This document shows positions 7,865 through 15,155 of a DNA stretch of 34,238 nt, one piece after another. Source of the DNA: Oscillospiraceae bacterium (GTDB taxonomy: Bacteria; Bacillota; Clostridia; Oscillospirales; Ruminococcaceae); contig JAFTQJ010000098.1 of assembly GCA_017462785.1 (NCBI GenBank), positions 1 through 34,238 of the forward strand. The letters are read 5' to 3'. Position 1 is the first letter of the stretch; each line of letters begins with the position of its first letter. The notes beneath the pieces were generated by a model. The model did no database searches and was not told the DNA's origin. It worked only from the letters and a program-made list of their open reading frames with translations. The position numbers were made by a program, and so were the translations under genes.

Positions 7865-9927
7865 GCAGTTATGTGATCGTATTTGCCGCCGCACTCCTCC
7901 TCTCCATCCTGACGGGCGTGATCTGGTACGGAAAACGCAGTGCCGTTGAATCCGCTGTGATCGGCGTGATCTGGTTCTTCTGCTCCCATATTTTCGCAAG
8001 CTTTGCACTGTTTCTCGTGGACTGGTATTCCCTTTTCCGCACCATCTGCCTGACACTTGTACTGGATGCGGCAGTGCTGGGGGCGGTGGTCTTTGTCCGC
8101 CGGCCCAAGCCCTTTTCGGTCAGGGGACTGTTCCGCTGTGACCTGTCCCTGAAGCCCGTGCTCATTCCCCTTTGTATCTGCCTGCTTGCCCTGCCCTTTA
8201 CCCTGCAAAAAAATGAGGTGTTCGGCATGGGACAGGATCAGGGCGTGTACCAGACACAGGCGATCCTCTTCCTGCACGGTGACAACGAACGTCAGAAGGA
8301 TCTCGAGGAATTCTACACGCTCGAAACCGCAGAGGAACGTGACAATTTCCTGATGTATGTCAGTCATAAGCTCGGCGGCTATGACATACCGCCGGCGGAT
8401 TATCCGGATACGGTCTACGACCGCACGGTCGGCGAAGCCTCCGGCATGATCCACGGCATCCCCACCCATTCGGCGATCCTTGCCATGTGGGGTGAGCTGT
8501 TCGGCATGGAGCATATGGCGGATGTCGAAACCATCTTCTACCTCTGCCTGATCTTCCTTGTGTACTGCATCTGCCGGAATCTCCGGCTGCAAAGAGCGTC
8601 CTGCGTGACTGCCTCGGTCTGCACGGCACTGGCTCCCATCGTCATCTGGGTGTCCAAGGCATCTTTGACGGAAATGTTCCTCGCCGTGCTCATGGCGTTC
8701 TTTCTCTACACTATGACGGACAGGACGAACCGGAATGAACGCTGGCTTTCCATTCTGCCCGTGGCGGTGTTCGGCTGCTTCCATGTGTCCTTCTACACAA
8801 TGGTGCCGCTGTTCCTGATGCTCTACGGCGGCATGTACTTCTTCACACGGCAGAAGCAGTTTGCAGTGCTCATGCCGGTGACTCTGATCGGCTATCTTGC
8901 AAGCTATTTCGGCATGCGGCAGATCCAGCCCGTCTACACCATGAACAATTACCGCCAGCTCTTTGTTGCCGGCATCAATGTCCATAATATCACTGCGGTC
9001 GTGATCGCTGCCGTGCTTGCCGCACTCCTCGCAAGCATCGTGTTCATCCTTGCGGTGAAGCGTACCGGCAAAAAATTCTACATCATGCAGAACTGGAATA
9101 CCAGAGCCGGAAAAAGCCTTGGATTCCGCATTTTCCTTGCACTTCTGCTGGCTCTGCCGCTTCTCTTTATCCTCGTGAAAGCCTTCATGAAGTACGATAC
9201 ATGGGAGGAGGCAGGCTATCTGACACTCCTCGGCTTCATCGGCAATGCAGGACTCATCCTCTGCCCCCTTGCCCTGATCGCCGCCATGCTCCGTCCGAAG
9301 CTCTATGCACGGAACAATGCACGGCTTGCGGTGTTCCTGATGTTCTTCTACTGTATTCCGGTCTATTCCGCATTCCTGCGGTTCGACATCCAGTATTACT
9401 ATTATTACGCAAGATACCTTGCACCCTTCGTACCCATCGCCGTTATCTTTGCCGTGCTGACGCTTGACCGCTTCGGCAAGAAGCTCGTGCTTCCGGCAGC
9501 AGCTCTCGGTCTGTGGTTCGTCCTGCCCTATGACTTCTTCCTCATGCATACTAAGGATGACAGTCGTCTGGAATGGGAAGTGCTCATGGATGCCGCAGAT
9601 ACAGCGGAGGATGCCGACTGCATCGTGATCGACAAGGATTATATGCAGTGCATGTGGCTGCCGCTCGATGCCATGACGGATGCGGCTGTATTTCCGCAGG
9701 AAGAGGATGTGGAGGCACAGCTTGCAAGGCTTTCGGAACGCTATGAAACCGTGGTATATGTGACCAATGACGAGCTTTCCGAGGAGGACTTCCAGCTCCT
9801 GTACAAGGACACGAGCGAGCATTCCGAGGATGACCTGAACCATACCGGAAAATTCCTCCCCTTCTCCCATGCATTCTGGCAGACAGAGGACCCCGTGCTG
9901 ATCGGAGCATATGAGGGCACTTCATAA
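7861..9927 (+). CDS. Large polytopic membrane protein, GT-C-like glycosyltransferase candidate
   Basis: The 688-residue protein has about 12 hydrophobic segments, beginning at the N-terminus, and a soluble C-terminal domain of about 120 residues. After the third or fourth helix comes an acidic extracytoplasmic loop with FGMGQDQGVYQTQA, resembling the position of the catalytic Asp/Glu loop in GT-C transferases that use polyprenyl-phosphate sugars. A long loop with conserved-looking Asp, Tyr and His residues follows (about 140-200). It overlaps the upstream GT4 gene by ATGA, so it belongs to the operon. The GT2 downstream could make its lipid-linked donor. No named family was recognised with certainty; a polymerase or flippase-like role is an alternative. 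Confidence 0.72.
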   Translation: MSSYVIVFAAALLLSILTGVIWYGKRSAVESAVIGVIWFFCSHIFASFALFLVDWYSLFRTICLTLVLDAAVLGAVVFVRRPKPFSVRGLFRCDLSLKPVLIPLCICLLALPFTLQKNEVFGMGQDQGVYQTQAILFLHGDNERQKDLEEFYTLETAEERDNFLMYVSHKLGGYDIPPADYPDTVYDRTVGEASGMIHGIPTHSAILAMWGELFGMEHMADVETIFYLCLIFLVYCICRNLRLQRASCVTASVCTALAPIVIWVSKASLTEMFLAVLMAFFLYTMTDRTNRNERWLSILPVAVFGCFHVSFYTMVPLFLMLYGGMYFFTRQKQFAVLMPVTLIGYLASYFGMRQIQPVYTMNNYRQLFVAGINVHNITAVVIAAVLAALLASIVFILAVKRTGKKFYIMQNWNTRAGKSLGFRIFLALLLALPLLFILVKAFMKYDTWEEAGYLTLLGFIGNAGLILCPLALIAAMLRPKLYARNNARLAVFLMFFYCIPVYSAFLRFDIQYYYYYARYLAPFVPIAVIFAVLTLDRFGKKLVLPAAALGLWFVLPYDFFLMHTKDDSRLEWEVLMDAADTAEDADCIVIDKDYMQCMWLPLDAMTDAAVFPQEEDVEAQLARLSERYETVVYVTNDELSEEDFQLLYKDTSEHSEDDLNHTGKFLPFSHAFWQTEDPVLIGAYEGTS

Positions 9928-9954
9928 GCCCGTAAGCACAGTCCCATTTCAGAG

Positions 9955-10090
9955 ATTCAGAGAGTTCCAAGGGGCGGCAGCTCTTTGGTCGGTGCCGGTG
10001 CGAAGCACCGGCTCAATCTCCCCCTCCCCTTGGGGAGGGGGCAGGGGGTGGGGGCAATCTTTGCAGGACTTTCCAGAAGTCCCCCACCTT
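9955..10090 (-). repeat. Hairpin-array repeat copy R2, inverted relative to R1
   Basis: Read on the minus strand this has the same order as R1: a GGACTT/AAGTCC hairpin, a CCCCCACCCCCTG lead, CCCCCTCCCC/GGGGAGGGGG (plus 10020-10029/10032-10041), GCCGGTGC/GCACCGGC (9994-10001/10005-10012) and a decayed hairpin around CCAAAGAGC/GCCCCTTGG with two mismatches. It fills the gap between the GT-C-like gene and the GT2 gene, in opposite orientation to transcription. No gene is seen in it. Confidence 0.78.
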
Positions 10091-10118
10091 TGTATAGAAA
10101 TAGAAAGGAAAGAGAACA

Positions 10119-11072
10119 ATGAAACTCATCATTCAGATTCCCTGTTATAACGAAGAAGAAACACTGGCACTTGCCTATCATGACCTGCCCCGTCATATTG
10201 ACGGCATCGACACGATCGAATACCTCATCATCAATGACGGCAGCAAGGACAAAACCGTGGAAAAAGCCCGTGAGCTGGGATTCCATCACATTGTATCCTT
10301 CAAGCGGAACAAGGGACTTGCCAAGGGCTTCATGGCTGGTCTGGATGCCTGCCTGCATCTGGGTGCGGATATTATCGTGAATACCGATGCGGATAACCAG
10401 TACTGCGGTGCGGACATAGAAAAGCTCGTCCAGCCCATCCTTGCAGGAAAGGCGGATATTGTCATTGGAGAGCGTCCGATCGACCAGACCGAGCATTTTT
10501 CATGGAAAAAGAAGAAGTTCCAGCATCTGGGAAGCTGGGTGGTGCGTGTTGCCTCCAATTCCGACATCCCCGATGCTCCCAGCGGCTTCCGTGCCTATAC
10601 CAGAGAGGCGGCACTGCGGCTGAATGTAGTCAACGAGTACACCTACACACTCGAAACCATCATTCAGGCAGGTCACAACAAAATGGCAATGACCTCCGTG
10701 CCCATCCGCACGAATGCAGAAACCCGTCCCTCCCGTCTTTTTTCCAGCATGTGGAGGTACATGAAGCGTTCCGCCGCTGTCATCACACGTTCCTTTGTGA
10801 TGTACAAGCCCCTGAAATTCTTCAGCACCATCGGAGCCATCCTGCTCCTGCTCGGCGGCATTCTGGGCGTGCGGTTCCTTGTGTACTTTGCAATGGGTGA
10901 CGGTGACGGTCATATCCAGTCCCTCATCCTGACTGCCATCCTGATTATGATGGGCTTTCAGACCATCACCATCGGTCTGCTCGGTGACACCATCGCCGCA
11001 AACCGCAAGATCCTTGAGGATATCCAGTACAGAGTGAGAAAAGCGGACTGCGACAGCAGTGAACAGGAATAA
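10119..11072 (+). CDS. GT2 polyprenyl-phosphate-type glycosyltransferase with two C-terminal helices
   Basis: This 317-residue GT-A fold enzyme starts with IIQIPCYNEEETL and carries NDGSKD (39-44) and the metal-binding DAD motif (90-92, TDADNQY). A QXXRW-like region is absent, which favours single-transfer, dolichol-phosphate-mannose-synthase-like enzymes over processive ones. Two hydrophobic helices (about 225-250 and 262-285) anchor the C-terminus. Family members charge undecaprenyl phosphate with one sugar on the inner membrane face. It follows the GT-C-like gene after 191 bp containing repeat R2, with AAAGGAAAGAG before the ATG. It is the last gene of the operon, ended by the hairpin at 11075. 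Donor sugar is unknown. Confidence 0.88.
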   Translation: MKLIIQIPCYNEEETLALAYHDLPRHIDGIDTIEYLIINDGSKDKTVEKARELGFHHIVSFKRNKGLAKGFMAGLDACLHLGADIIVNTDADNQYCGADIEKLVQPILAGKADIVIGERPIDQTEHFSWKKKKFQHLGSWVVRVASNSDIPDAPSGFRAYTREAALRLNVVNEYTYTLETIIQAGHNKMAMTSVPIRTNAETRPSRLFSSMWRYMKRSAAVITRSFVMYKPLKFFSTIGAILLLLGGILGVRFLVYFAMGDGDGHIQSLILTAILIMMGFQTITIGLLGDTIAANRKILEDIQYRVRKADCDSSEQE

Positions 11073-11074
11073 TT

Positions 11075-11110
11075 AAAAAAACGGCGATACCTTCCGGTAC
11101 CGCCGTTTTT
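11075..11110. terminator. Bidirectional intrinsic terminator between convergent genes
   Basis: The stem is ACGGCG/CGCCGT extended by TACC/GGTA, with a TTCC loop, an A-run on the left and a T-run on the right. It ends the plus-strand polysaccharide operon and the minus-strand nadA-like gene. Confidence 0.88.
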
Positions 11111-11124
11111 ATCGTCTATGATTC

Positions 11125-12069
11125 TCAGATCACGCCAAACGCCTGATACATCTTTGTGATCAGATTCGTGATCTTCTCCGAGGATGCAGGATCCACCTTC
11201 ACCTGTGTTCTTGCACCTGCATTCGCATTGGCAAAATCGCAGGCTTCCATCACCTTGTCCAGACGCATTACATTGAACACGCTGCACGAAATATAGCTGC
11301 TCAGGTGAATGAACTGCTTTTCGGGGAATTCTCTGCACATACGCAGATAGAAATTCTTCTCCACACCGAGGATGAAGGTCGGACATGCAGAAGTGCGGAT
11401 GATCTCCCTCATTCTGCCCGTGCCGATCGCATAGTCCGCTTTTGCCGTGATCGCTTCACAGCATTCCGGATGCACCATCACAAGAGCATCGGGATACTCT
11501 GCACGCAGATCCTCCAGATCATTCACAGAAGCACTGTTGTAAACATTGCAGGTGGGCTGATGCGGATAGACCAGAACCTCCTTGTTCACCTTACGCAGAG
11601 CCTCCGTGGTGCAGTTATATTCACCCACATACAAAAGACGCTCCGCATCCACACTGTTGATGACCTCCGGTACATCGCCCGGAAATGCGATATAGTCCGC
11701 AAGCAGCTTGATGCTCAGCGGAGAGGTGCCGTATACCACCAGCGGCAGCTCCGGATACTGGTCACGCCAGAGCTTCACATGGTCGAACTGGAGCATGCTG
11801 TCCATTGCCACCGGACATGTGGAACCCCTGCCGGGAACATAGACATTCTTGTCTTTCAGGTATGCCGCTGTCAGCTCTGCAAAGAAAGTCGGAGCCAGTA
11901 CGAGCACATTTTTCTGCTCACAGCCCTTGAGGACACTCTGGAAGAAATCACGGCTGTCACCGAGTACATCGGCGATCTCATGCGTTTCAGCAGGTGCATA
12001 GTGATGTGCGATCACATAGATGTCATTCTCCTTTTTCAGCTGAAGAATCTTTTTGATCTGTTCATTCAT
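11125..12069 (-). CDS. nadA: Quinolinate synthase family protein (NadA-like, divergent)
   Basis: The 314-residue protein has the pseudo-threefold layout of NadA, a 4Fe-4S enzyme that condenses iminoaspartate with dihydroxyacetone phosphate to quinolinate in NAD synthesis. AHHY (21-24), ADVLGDS (33-39), a cysteine near 85 in STCP, HPEC (200-203) and a late cysteine (262) match the expected cluster and active-site positions. Differences exist: the glutamine after HHY is missing, the usual YVN segment reads YGT (113-115), and the usual CXVH segment reads PTCNVYN. nadB and nadC are not nearby. It is monocistronic, with a near-consensus promoter at 12153-12181. It may be a true NadA or a paralogue with another substrate; the gene symbol is therefore provisional. 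Confidence 0.72.
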   Translation of the reverse strand: MNEQIKKILQLKKENDIYVIAHHYAPAETHEIADVLGDSRDFFQSVLKGCEQKNVLVLAPTFFAELTAAYLKDKNVYVPGRGSTCPVAMDSMLQFDHVKLWRDQYPELPLVVYGTSPLSIKLLADYIAFPGDVPEVINSVDAERLLYVGEYNCTTEALRKVNKEVLVYPHQPTCNVYNSASVNDLEDLRAEYPDALVMVHPECCEAITAKADYAIGTGRMREIIRTSACPTFILGVEKNFYLRMCREFPEKQFIHLSSYISCSVFNVMRLDKVMEACDFANANAGARTQVKVDPASSEKITNLITKMYQAFGVI

Positions 12070-12081
12070 GTCATTCCACCC

Positions 12082-12099
12082 TGATACCGAAAGGTATCA
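12082..12099 (-). promoter_or_regulatory. Leader hairpin just upstream of the nadA-like gene
   Basis: A perfect 7-bp inverted repeat, TGATACC/GGTATCA with a 4-base loop, ends 13 bases before the ATG, next to a poor ribosome site (GGGTGG). It could be an operator or a translation-limiting hairpin. No known NAD-regulon box was recognised. Confidence 0.45.
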
Positions 12100-12152
12100 T
12101 TTCCTTTCCCAATTTGTCGTTTGCCGTCATATCTGCCCGACGGTCTGTAAAT

Positions 12153-12181
12153 AGTATAACAGATTTTGAAAGTGATGTCAA
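12153..12181 (-). promoter_or_regulatory. Sigma-A-type promoter of the nadA-like gene
   Basis: On the minus strand a perfect TTGACA (plus 12176-12181) is followed after 17 bases by TATACT (plus 12153-12158). The predicted leader is about 75-80 bases and includes the hairpin at 12082-12099. Confidence 0.85.
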
Positions 12182-12260
12182 TGTGTAGGAATGAATTTGC
12201 TCATGCAATGCTTCCCTTTTTGGTGCGATTTGTTCATTGGTTTCCTCCTATATGCAAACA

Positions 12261-12471
12261 AGGTACGGTGCACCACCGTACCCTCAGCTTGTCAAAAAAG
12301 TTTTTTTCTGGGGTAGCACCCCAAAGATTGCCCCCACCCCAACCCCTCCCCCAGAGGGGGAGGGGCTATATTGCGAGGGTACTGCGTACCCTCAACCCGC
12401 CAAAGGACTTCGTCCTTTGAACCTGACAAGGTTTTTCGACAGACTGAGGGTACGGTGCACCACCGTACCCT
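12261..12471 (+). mobile_element. MITE-like hairpin-array element R3 with flanking palindromic direct repeats
   Basis: The core 12285-12446 begins CAGCTTGTCAAAAAAG and ends in the inverted form of CAGTCTGTCGAAAAACC, so it has imperfect terminal inverted repeats. Inside are hairpins TGGGGT/ACCCCA, CCCCTCCCCC/GGGGGAGGGG (12343-12352/12356-12365), GAGGGTAC/GTACCCTC (12375-12382/12386-12393) and CAAAGGAC/GTCCTTTG (12401-12408/12412-12419). A 23-bp sequence containing the palindrome arms GGTACGGTG/CACCGTACC occurs on both sides (12262-12284 and 12449-12471). No transposase gene is present. It lies between two minus-strand genes, 20 bases past the end of the sortase operon. Confidence 0.8.
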
Positions 12472-12493
12472 GCAACAAGGGAATGCCCCTATG

Positions 12494-13480
12494 TTATGCT
12501 TTTTTGGTTTCCGATTCCTTTTCTGTTTCAGATTTCTTTTCTGTATCGGAGTCCTGTTCGGTCACTTCCTGTGATGCTTCTTCCGGTGCTTCTTCTGCAT
12601 CATTGCCTTTTCGTCCGCACACCGCCCGAACGATCCCAAAGACCGCCAGACAGCCAATGGAAACAGCAAGCACAATGATCGCCATAGTCTGTGCACGGCT
12701 CACCAGAAGCTCCAGAAAGCCCACCACTGCGGCGAAGATCTGCGGATCCTTGATGGCAAAGCCTGCAAAATAATCCGTTGCCGTCACATAGATGCAGGGA
12801 GCGAGCAGGAGCAGGGAAGCCGTCAGTCCGGCTGTGCCGCACCAGTAGAGCATGTGGGAGATCTGCCGCAGATTGCACAGCAGAAGCAGTACCAGCACCA
12901 CTGCAAGACCGATCAGACAGGCAGTCTGTGCCATACCCAGATAGGTCAGGTAATGCCGTGCTGTACCCAGCCAGCCCTTTTCATACATCATCGTCAGCTT
13001 GAAGGTGTCCGCTACAAACAGGATCTCCGCTTCCGCTTCTGCGATCACGGAGGCTACCTTCTCTTCGTATACCTTGTCCTTGACGACGTTGTTTTCTTCC
13101 GCATAGCTGCTGAAGAACGTCTGCACGGATTGTTCCAGTGCAGTGAAATCCATCGTGAATCCGAATTCCTCGGTCTTTCCGCTGAGATAGTCAAACGCCT
13201 GTCCAACGCTTGCATTGATCGCCTTTTCCAGCTCGTCACGATCCATCACTTCCGTGAAAACTTCCGCCGGAATGCCGGTGCTGTTCGCACGGGTCTTGAA
13301 ATAGGTTTCCAGAGAGCTGTATGCCTTGTCCGCAAGCCCCTCCTGTGCCGTCACAACGCTGAATGTTTCCGCATTCAGCACCTGCGTCCTGACAAATGCC
13401 GTCAGTCCGCAGCCCAGCAGCAGGAATACCAGCAGAAAGGTCAGCAGGACATTCGGGAAATAACATCTGATCTTGCTCAT
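12494..13480 (-). CDS. Sortase-linked membrane protein with large external domain, unknown function
   Basis: The 328-residue protein has one N-terminal hydrophobic helix (about 9-30), an external domain of about 150 residues rich in Glu, Asp and Tyr, then three more helices (about 185-205, 215-237 and 262-287). It ends in a strongly charged Glu/Lys/Thr tail (about 295-328), probably cytoplasmic. No named family was recognised; the helix-domain-three-helix layout resembles DUF1461/TIGR01906 proteins but their signature residues are not evident. Its ATG overlaps the sortase stop as ATGA, with GGAGG in front, so the two are translationally coupled. A role in presenting substrates to, or restraining, the sortase is inference. 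It is the last gene of the operon. Confidence 0.78.
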   Translation of the reverse strand: MSKIRCYFPNVLLTFLLVFLLLGCGLTAFVRTQVLNAETFSVVTAQEGLADKAYSSLETYFKTRANSTGIPAEVFTEVMDRDELEKAINASVGQAFDYLSGKTEEFGFTMDFTALEQSVQTFFSSYAEENNVVKDKVYEEKVASVIAEAEAEILFVADTFKLTMMYEKGWLGTARHYLTYLGMAQTACLIGLAVVLVLLLLCNLRQISHMLYWCGTAGLTASLLLLAPCIYVTATDYFAGFAIKDPQIFAAVVGFLELLVSRAQTMAIIVLAVSIGCLAVFGIVRAVCGRKGNDAEEAPEEASQEVTEQDSDTEKKSETEKESETKKA

Positions 13481-14235
13481 CCTGCCGCCTCCTCCGTTGT
13501 CAGTTCTGCCTGTGATGCAGAATCCGTGTAAAACTGTTTGCTCACCAGCGAGCAGAGCACGCCCACTCTTGTGGTGGAGGTGCCCAGCACCTGTGCTTCA
13601 CAGGTGTACAGTGTCAGCCGGTCGGTGTCCATCGGCAGAATATGGGTCTTGTCCGTATTTTCAAACTTTACCTGCTCAAACGCTTTGTAGGTGAAGATGC
13701 CGTACTGTGTGTACAGCACGATCTCATCCCCCGGCTCGATCTTGTGCAGATCTGCAAAAAAGGTGTTCACATGGGCATCAATGACCGCATTGCCCACCTC
13801 GCCCAGCACCTTTGAGGAGGATGCCTGACAAGCTCCACGCTCCAGCAGCTCCGGAGTGGAACCCCAGTAGACCGGAACAGAGAGGTTGATCGCCTCGCAT
13901 TCCAGCACCGCATACTGCTCACCGAAGGCAGGACGGATGACCGTTCCTGTGTCGGAGAACTGTTCCGCTTCCTCTTCAGCGGGCTTCTGTGTGCTGATCT
14001 CGTTTTCCTTGATGACCAGCCCGTCCAGACCGGAGGCGGGCTTGATCTTCATATCGTCCATGAAAATGATGTTCAGATAGGTCTGTACTTTCTCATAGGG
14101 CTTGATGAGTGCCACTGCACTGACTGCCGTGCAGAGGATCACCAGCAGCACCGCCGTCAGAATGTAGACAAACGGATGTACGCCCTTTCTTGTCTTTGTT
14201 TTTGTCGCCAATTTCTGCTCCTTTCTGACAGCCAT
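13477..14235 (-). CDS. Sortase, class D-like
   Basis: The 252-residue membrane-anchored transpeptidase has one N-terminal helix (about 21-44), a spacer, and a sortase barrel (about 105-232). Catalytic residues are visible: His155 in IDAHVNTFFADL, Cys212 in LTLYTC and Arg223 in TTRVGVL. The glycine usually before the catalytic His is Ala here. Sortases cleave a C-terminal sorting signal and join the protein to the cell wall or to pilin. It starts one base after the stop codon of the upstream gene for a secreted protein with a C-terminal helix, the likely substrate. Only one sortase is present and no pilin-like genes are adjacent, so a housekeeping or dedicated single-substrate anchor is more likely than a pilus assembly enzyme. 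Confidence 0.92.
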   Translation of the reverse strand: MAVRKEQKLATKTKTRKGVHPFVYILTAVLLVILCTAVSAVALIKPYEKVQTYLNIIFMDDMKIKPASGLDGLVIKENEISTQKPAEEEAEQFSDTGTVIRPAFGEQYAVLECEAINLSVPVYWGSTPELLERGACQASSSKVLGEVGNAVIDAHVNTFFADLHKIEPGDEIVLYTQYGIFTYKAFEQVKFENTDKTHILPMDTDRLTLYTCEAQVLGTSTTRVGVLCSLVSKQFYTDSASQAELTTEEAAG

Positions 14236-14237
14236 GC

Positions 14238-15119
14238 TTACTGCACGCCGCCGTCAGCACGGCAGAGATGACGGTAAACCAGCACAAAGCCAGCCGCTGC
14301 CAGCAGTACCGCTGCCGCAGAAGCCGCCAGCAGTCCGTCATAGGAAATGCCGGTCTCATCAATGGTGATGCCGGTCGCACTCTTGTCGATGATCGTGCCC
14401 TCATTATCACGCACGGTGATAGCGATGCCCTCCGCAGAAATGGAGTCCACCGCAATATTCATATTCATGTCCTTTGCCGCATCAATGTAGCCCTGTAACA
14501 GCTCCGCCTGATCGTTCACATTCATCTGCTTGATGATGCTGTTGCGTTCCGCCGGTGTCAGGTTGTTGAGGAATGCTTCCTTGTCCGCTGCACTCATGGA
14601 ATTGACATAGGCGATCTTCTCGTCCAGTGTCATGTTGATGAAGTCGGAGGAGCTGACTGTATTGCCGGAGGGCTGTGAAGGTGCTGTGGAATTCACAGTG
14701 CCCGATGTGCCGGAGGAATTCACCTCGCCGCCGGTGCTGTTCGTGCCGGAGCTGCCGGAATCTGCCGCAGAGCTGTCTGCGGAGGGCGGTGCGGTTTCAT
14801 TTCCTGTGCGGTCAGGTTCGGAAGCAGGCGGTTCTGCCGTGCTGCCGGTATCAAAAATGCTGTCGATCTTGTCGTTCGCCTGTGTATCATACTCACAGAG
14901 CTTGGCATATGCCGCTTCAAGATCCTCCTGTGTGTATTCGCCGGTTGCCCAGTAATTGTAGCCGAGCTGCACCTGCTCCTCAGGGAAGCCGACCTCTCTT
15001 GCCTTCTGTGCGACCTCATCCACGGTCACAGCCGCCGCATGCAGCCCTGCACCGCAGCAAAGACAGCCTGCTGCAAGCATTGCAGCGGTCACTCTGATAC
15101 GCATTGTGTGTTTGTTCAT
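14238..15119 (-). CDS. Secreted surface protein, probable sortase substrate
   Basis: The 293-residue protein has a signal peptide (about 1-30), a helical Glu-rich domain (about 31-90), and a low-complexity Ser/Thr/Gly/Pro/Asn stretch (about 91-158) like a wall-spanning linker. A second helical domain follows (about 160-220), then a small beta-like segment (222-252). The C-terminus reads IDETG (253-257), a hydrophobic helix (about 261-282) and a short tail with Arg and His. This is the layout of a sortase sorting signal, but the pentapeptide is not LPXTG. No named domain was recognised. It lies directly before the sortase gene and 36 bases after the GTPase gene. Confidence 0.8.
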   Translation of the reverse strand: MNKHTMRIRVTAAMLAAGCLCCGAGLHAAAVTVDEVAQKAREVGFPEEQVQLGYNYWATGEYTQEDLEAAYAKLCEYDTQANDKIDSIFDTGSTAEPPASEPDRTGNETAPPSADSSAADSGSSGTNSTGGEVNSSGTSGTVNSTAPSQPSGNTVSSSDFINMTLDEKIAYVNSMSAADKEAFLNNLTPAERNSIIKQMNVNDQAELLQGYIDAAKDMNMNIAVDSISAEGIAITVRDNEGTIIDKSATGITIDETGISYDGLLAASAAAVLLAAAGFVLVYRHLCRADGGVQ

Positions 15120-15155
15120 TGTATACCTTCCTTTTTCTGTGCGTGAGCGTTCGGC

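Noticed and set aside
7804-9870. A 688-codon minus-strand frame opposite the large membrane protein
   Set aside because: The plus frame has membrane helices, a ribosome-coupled start and operon context. The minus frame is rich in Glu/His/Cys and looks like antisense noise.
12261-12471. CRISPR-like array from repeated palindromes
   Set aside because: Only two identical flanking palindromes are present, with no regular spacers and no cas genes.
12237-12773. Plus-strand frame crossing repeat R3 into the sortase-linked membrane gene
   Set aside because: Its N-terminal part is translated repeat and the rest is antisense to a supported gene.
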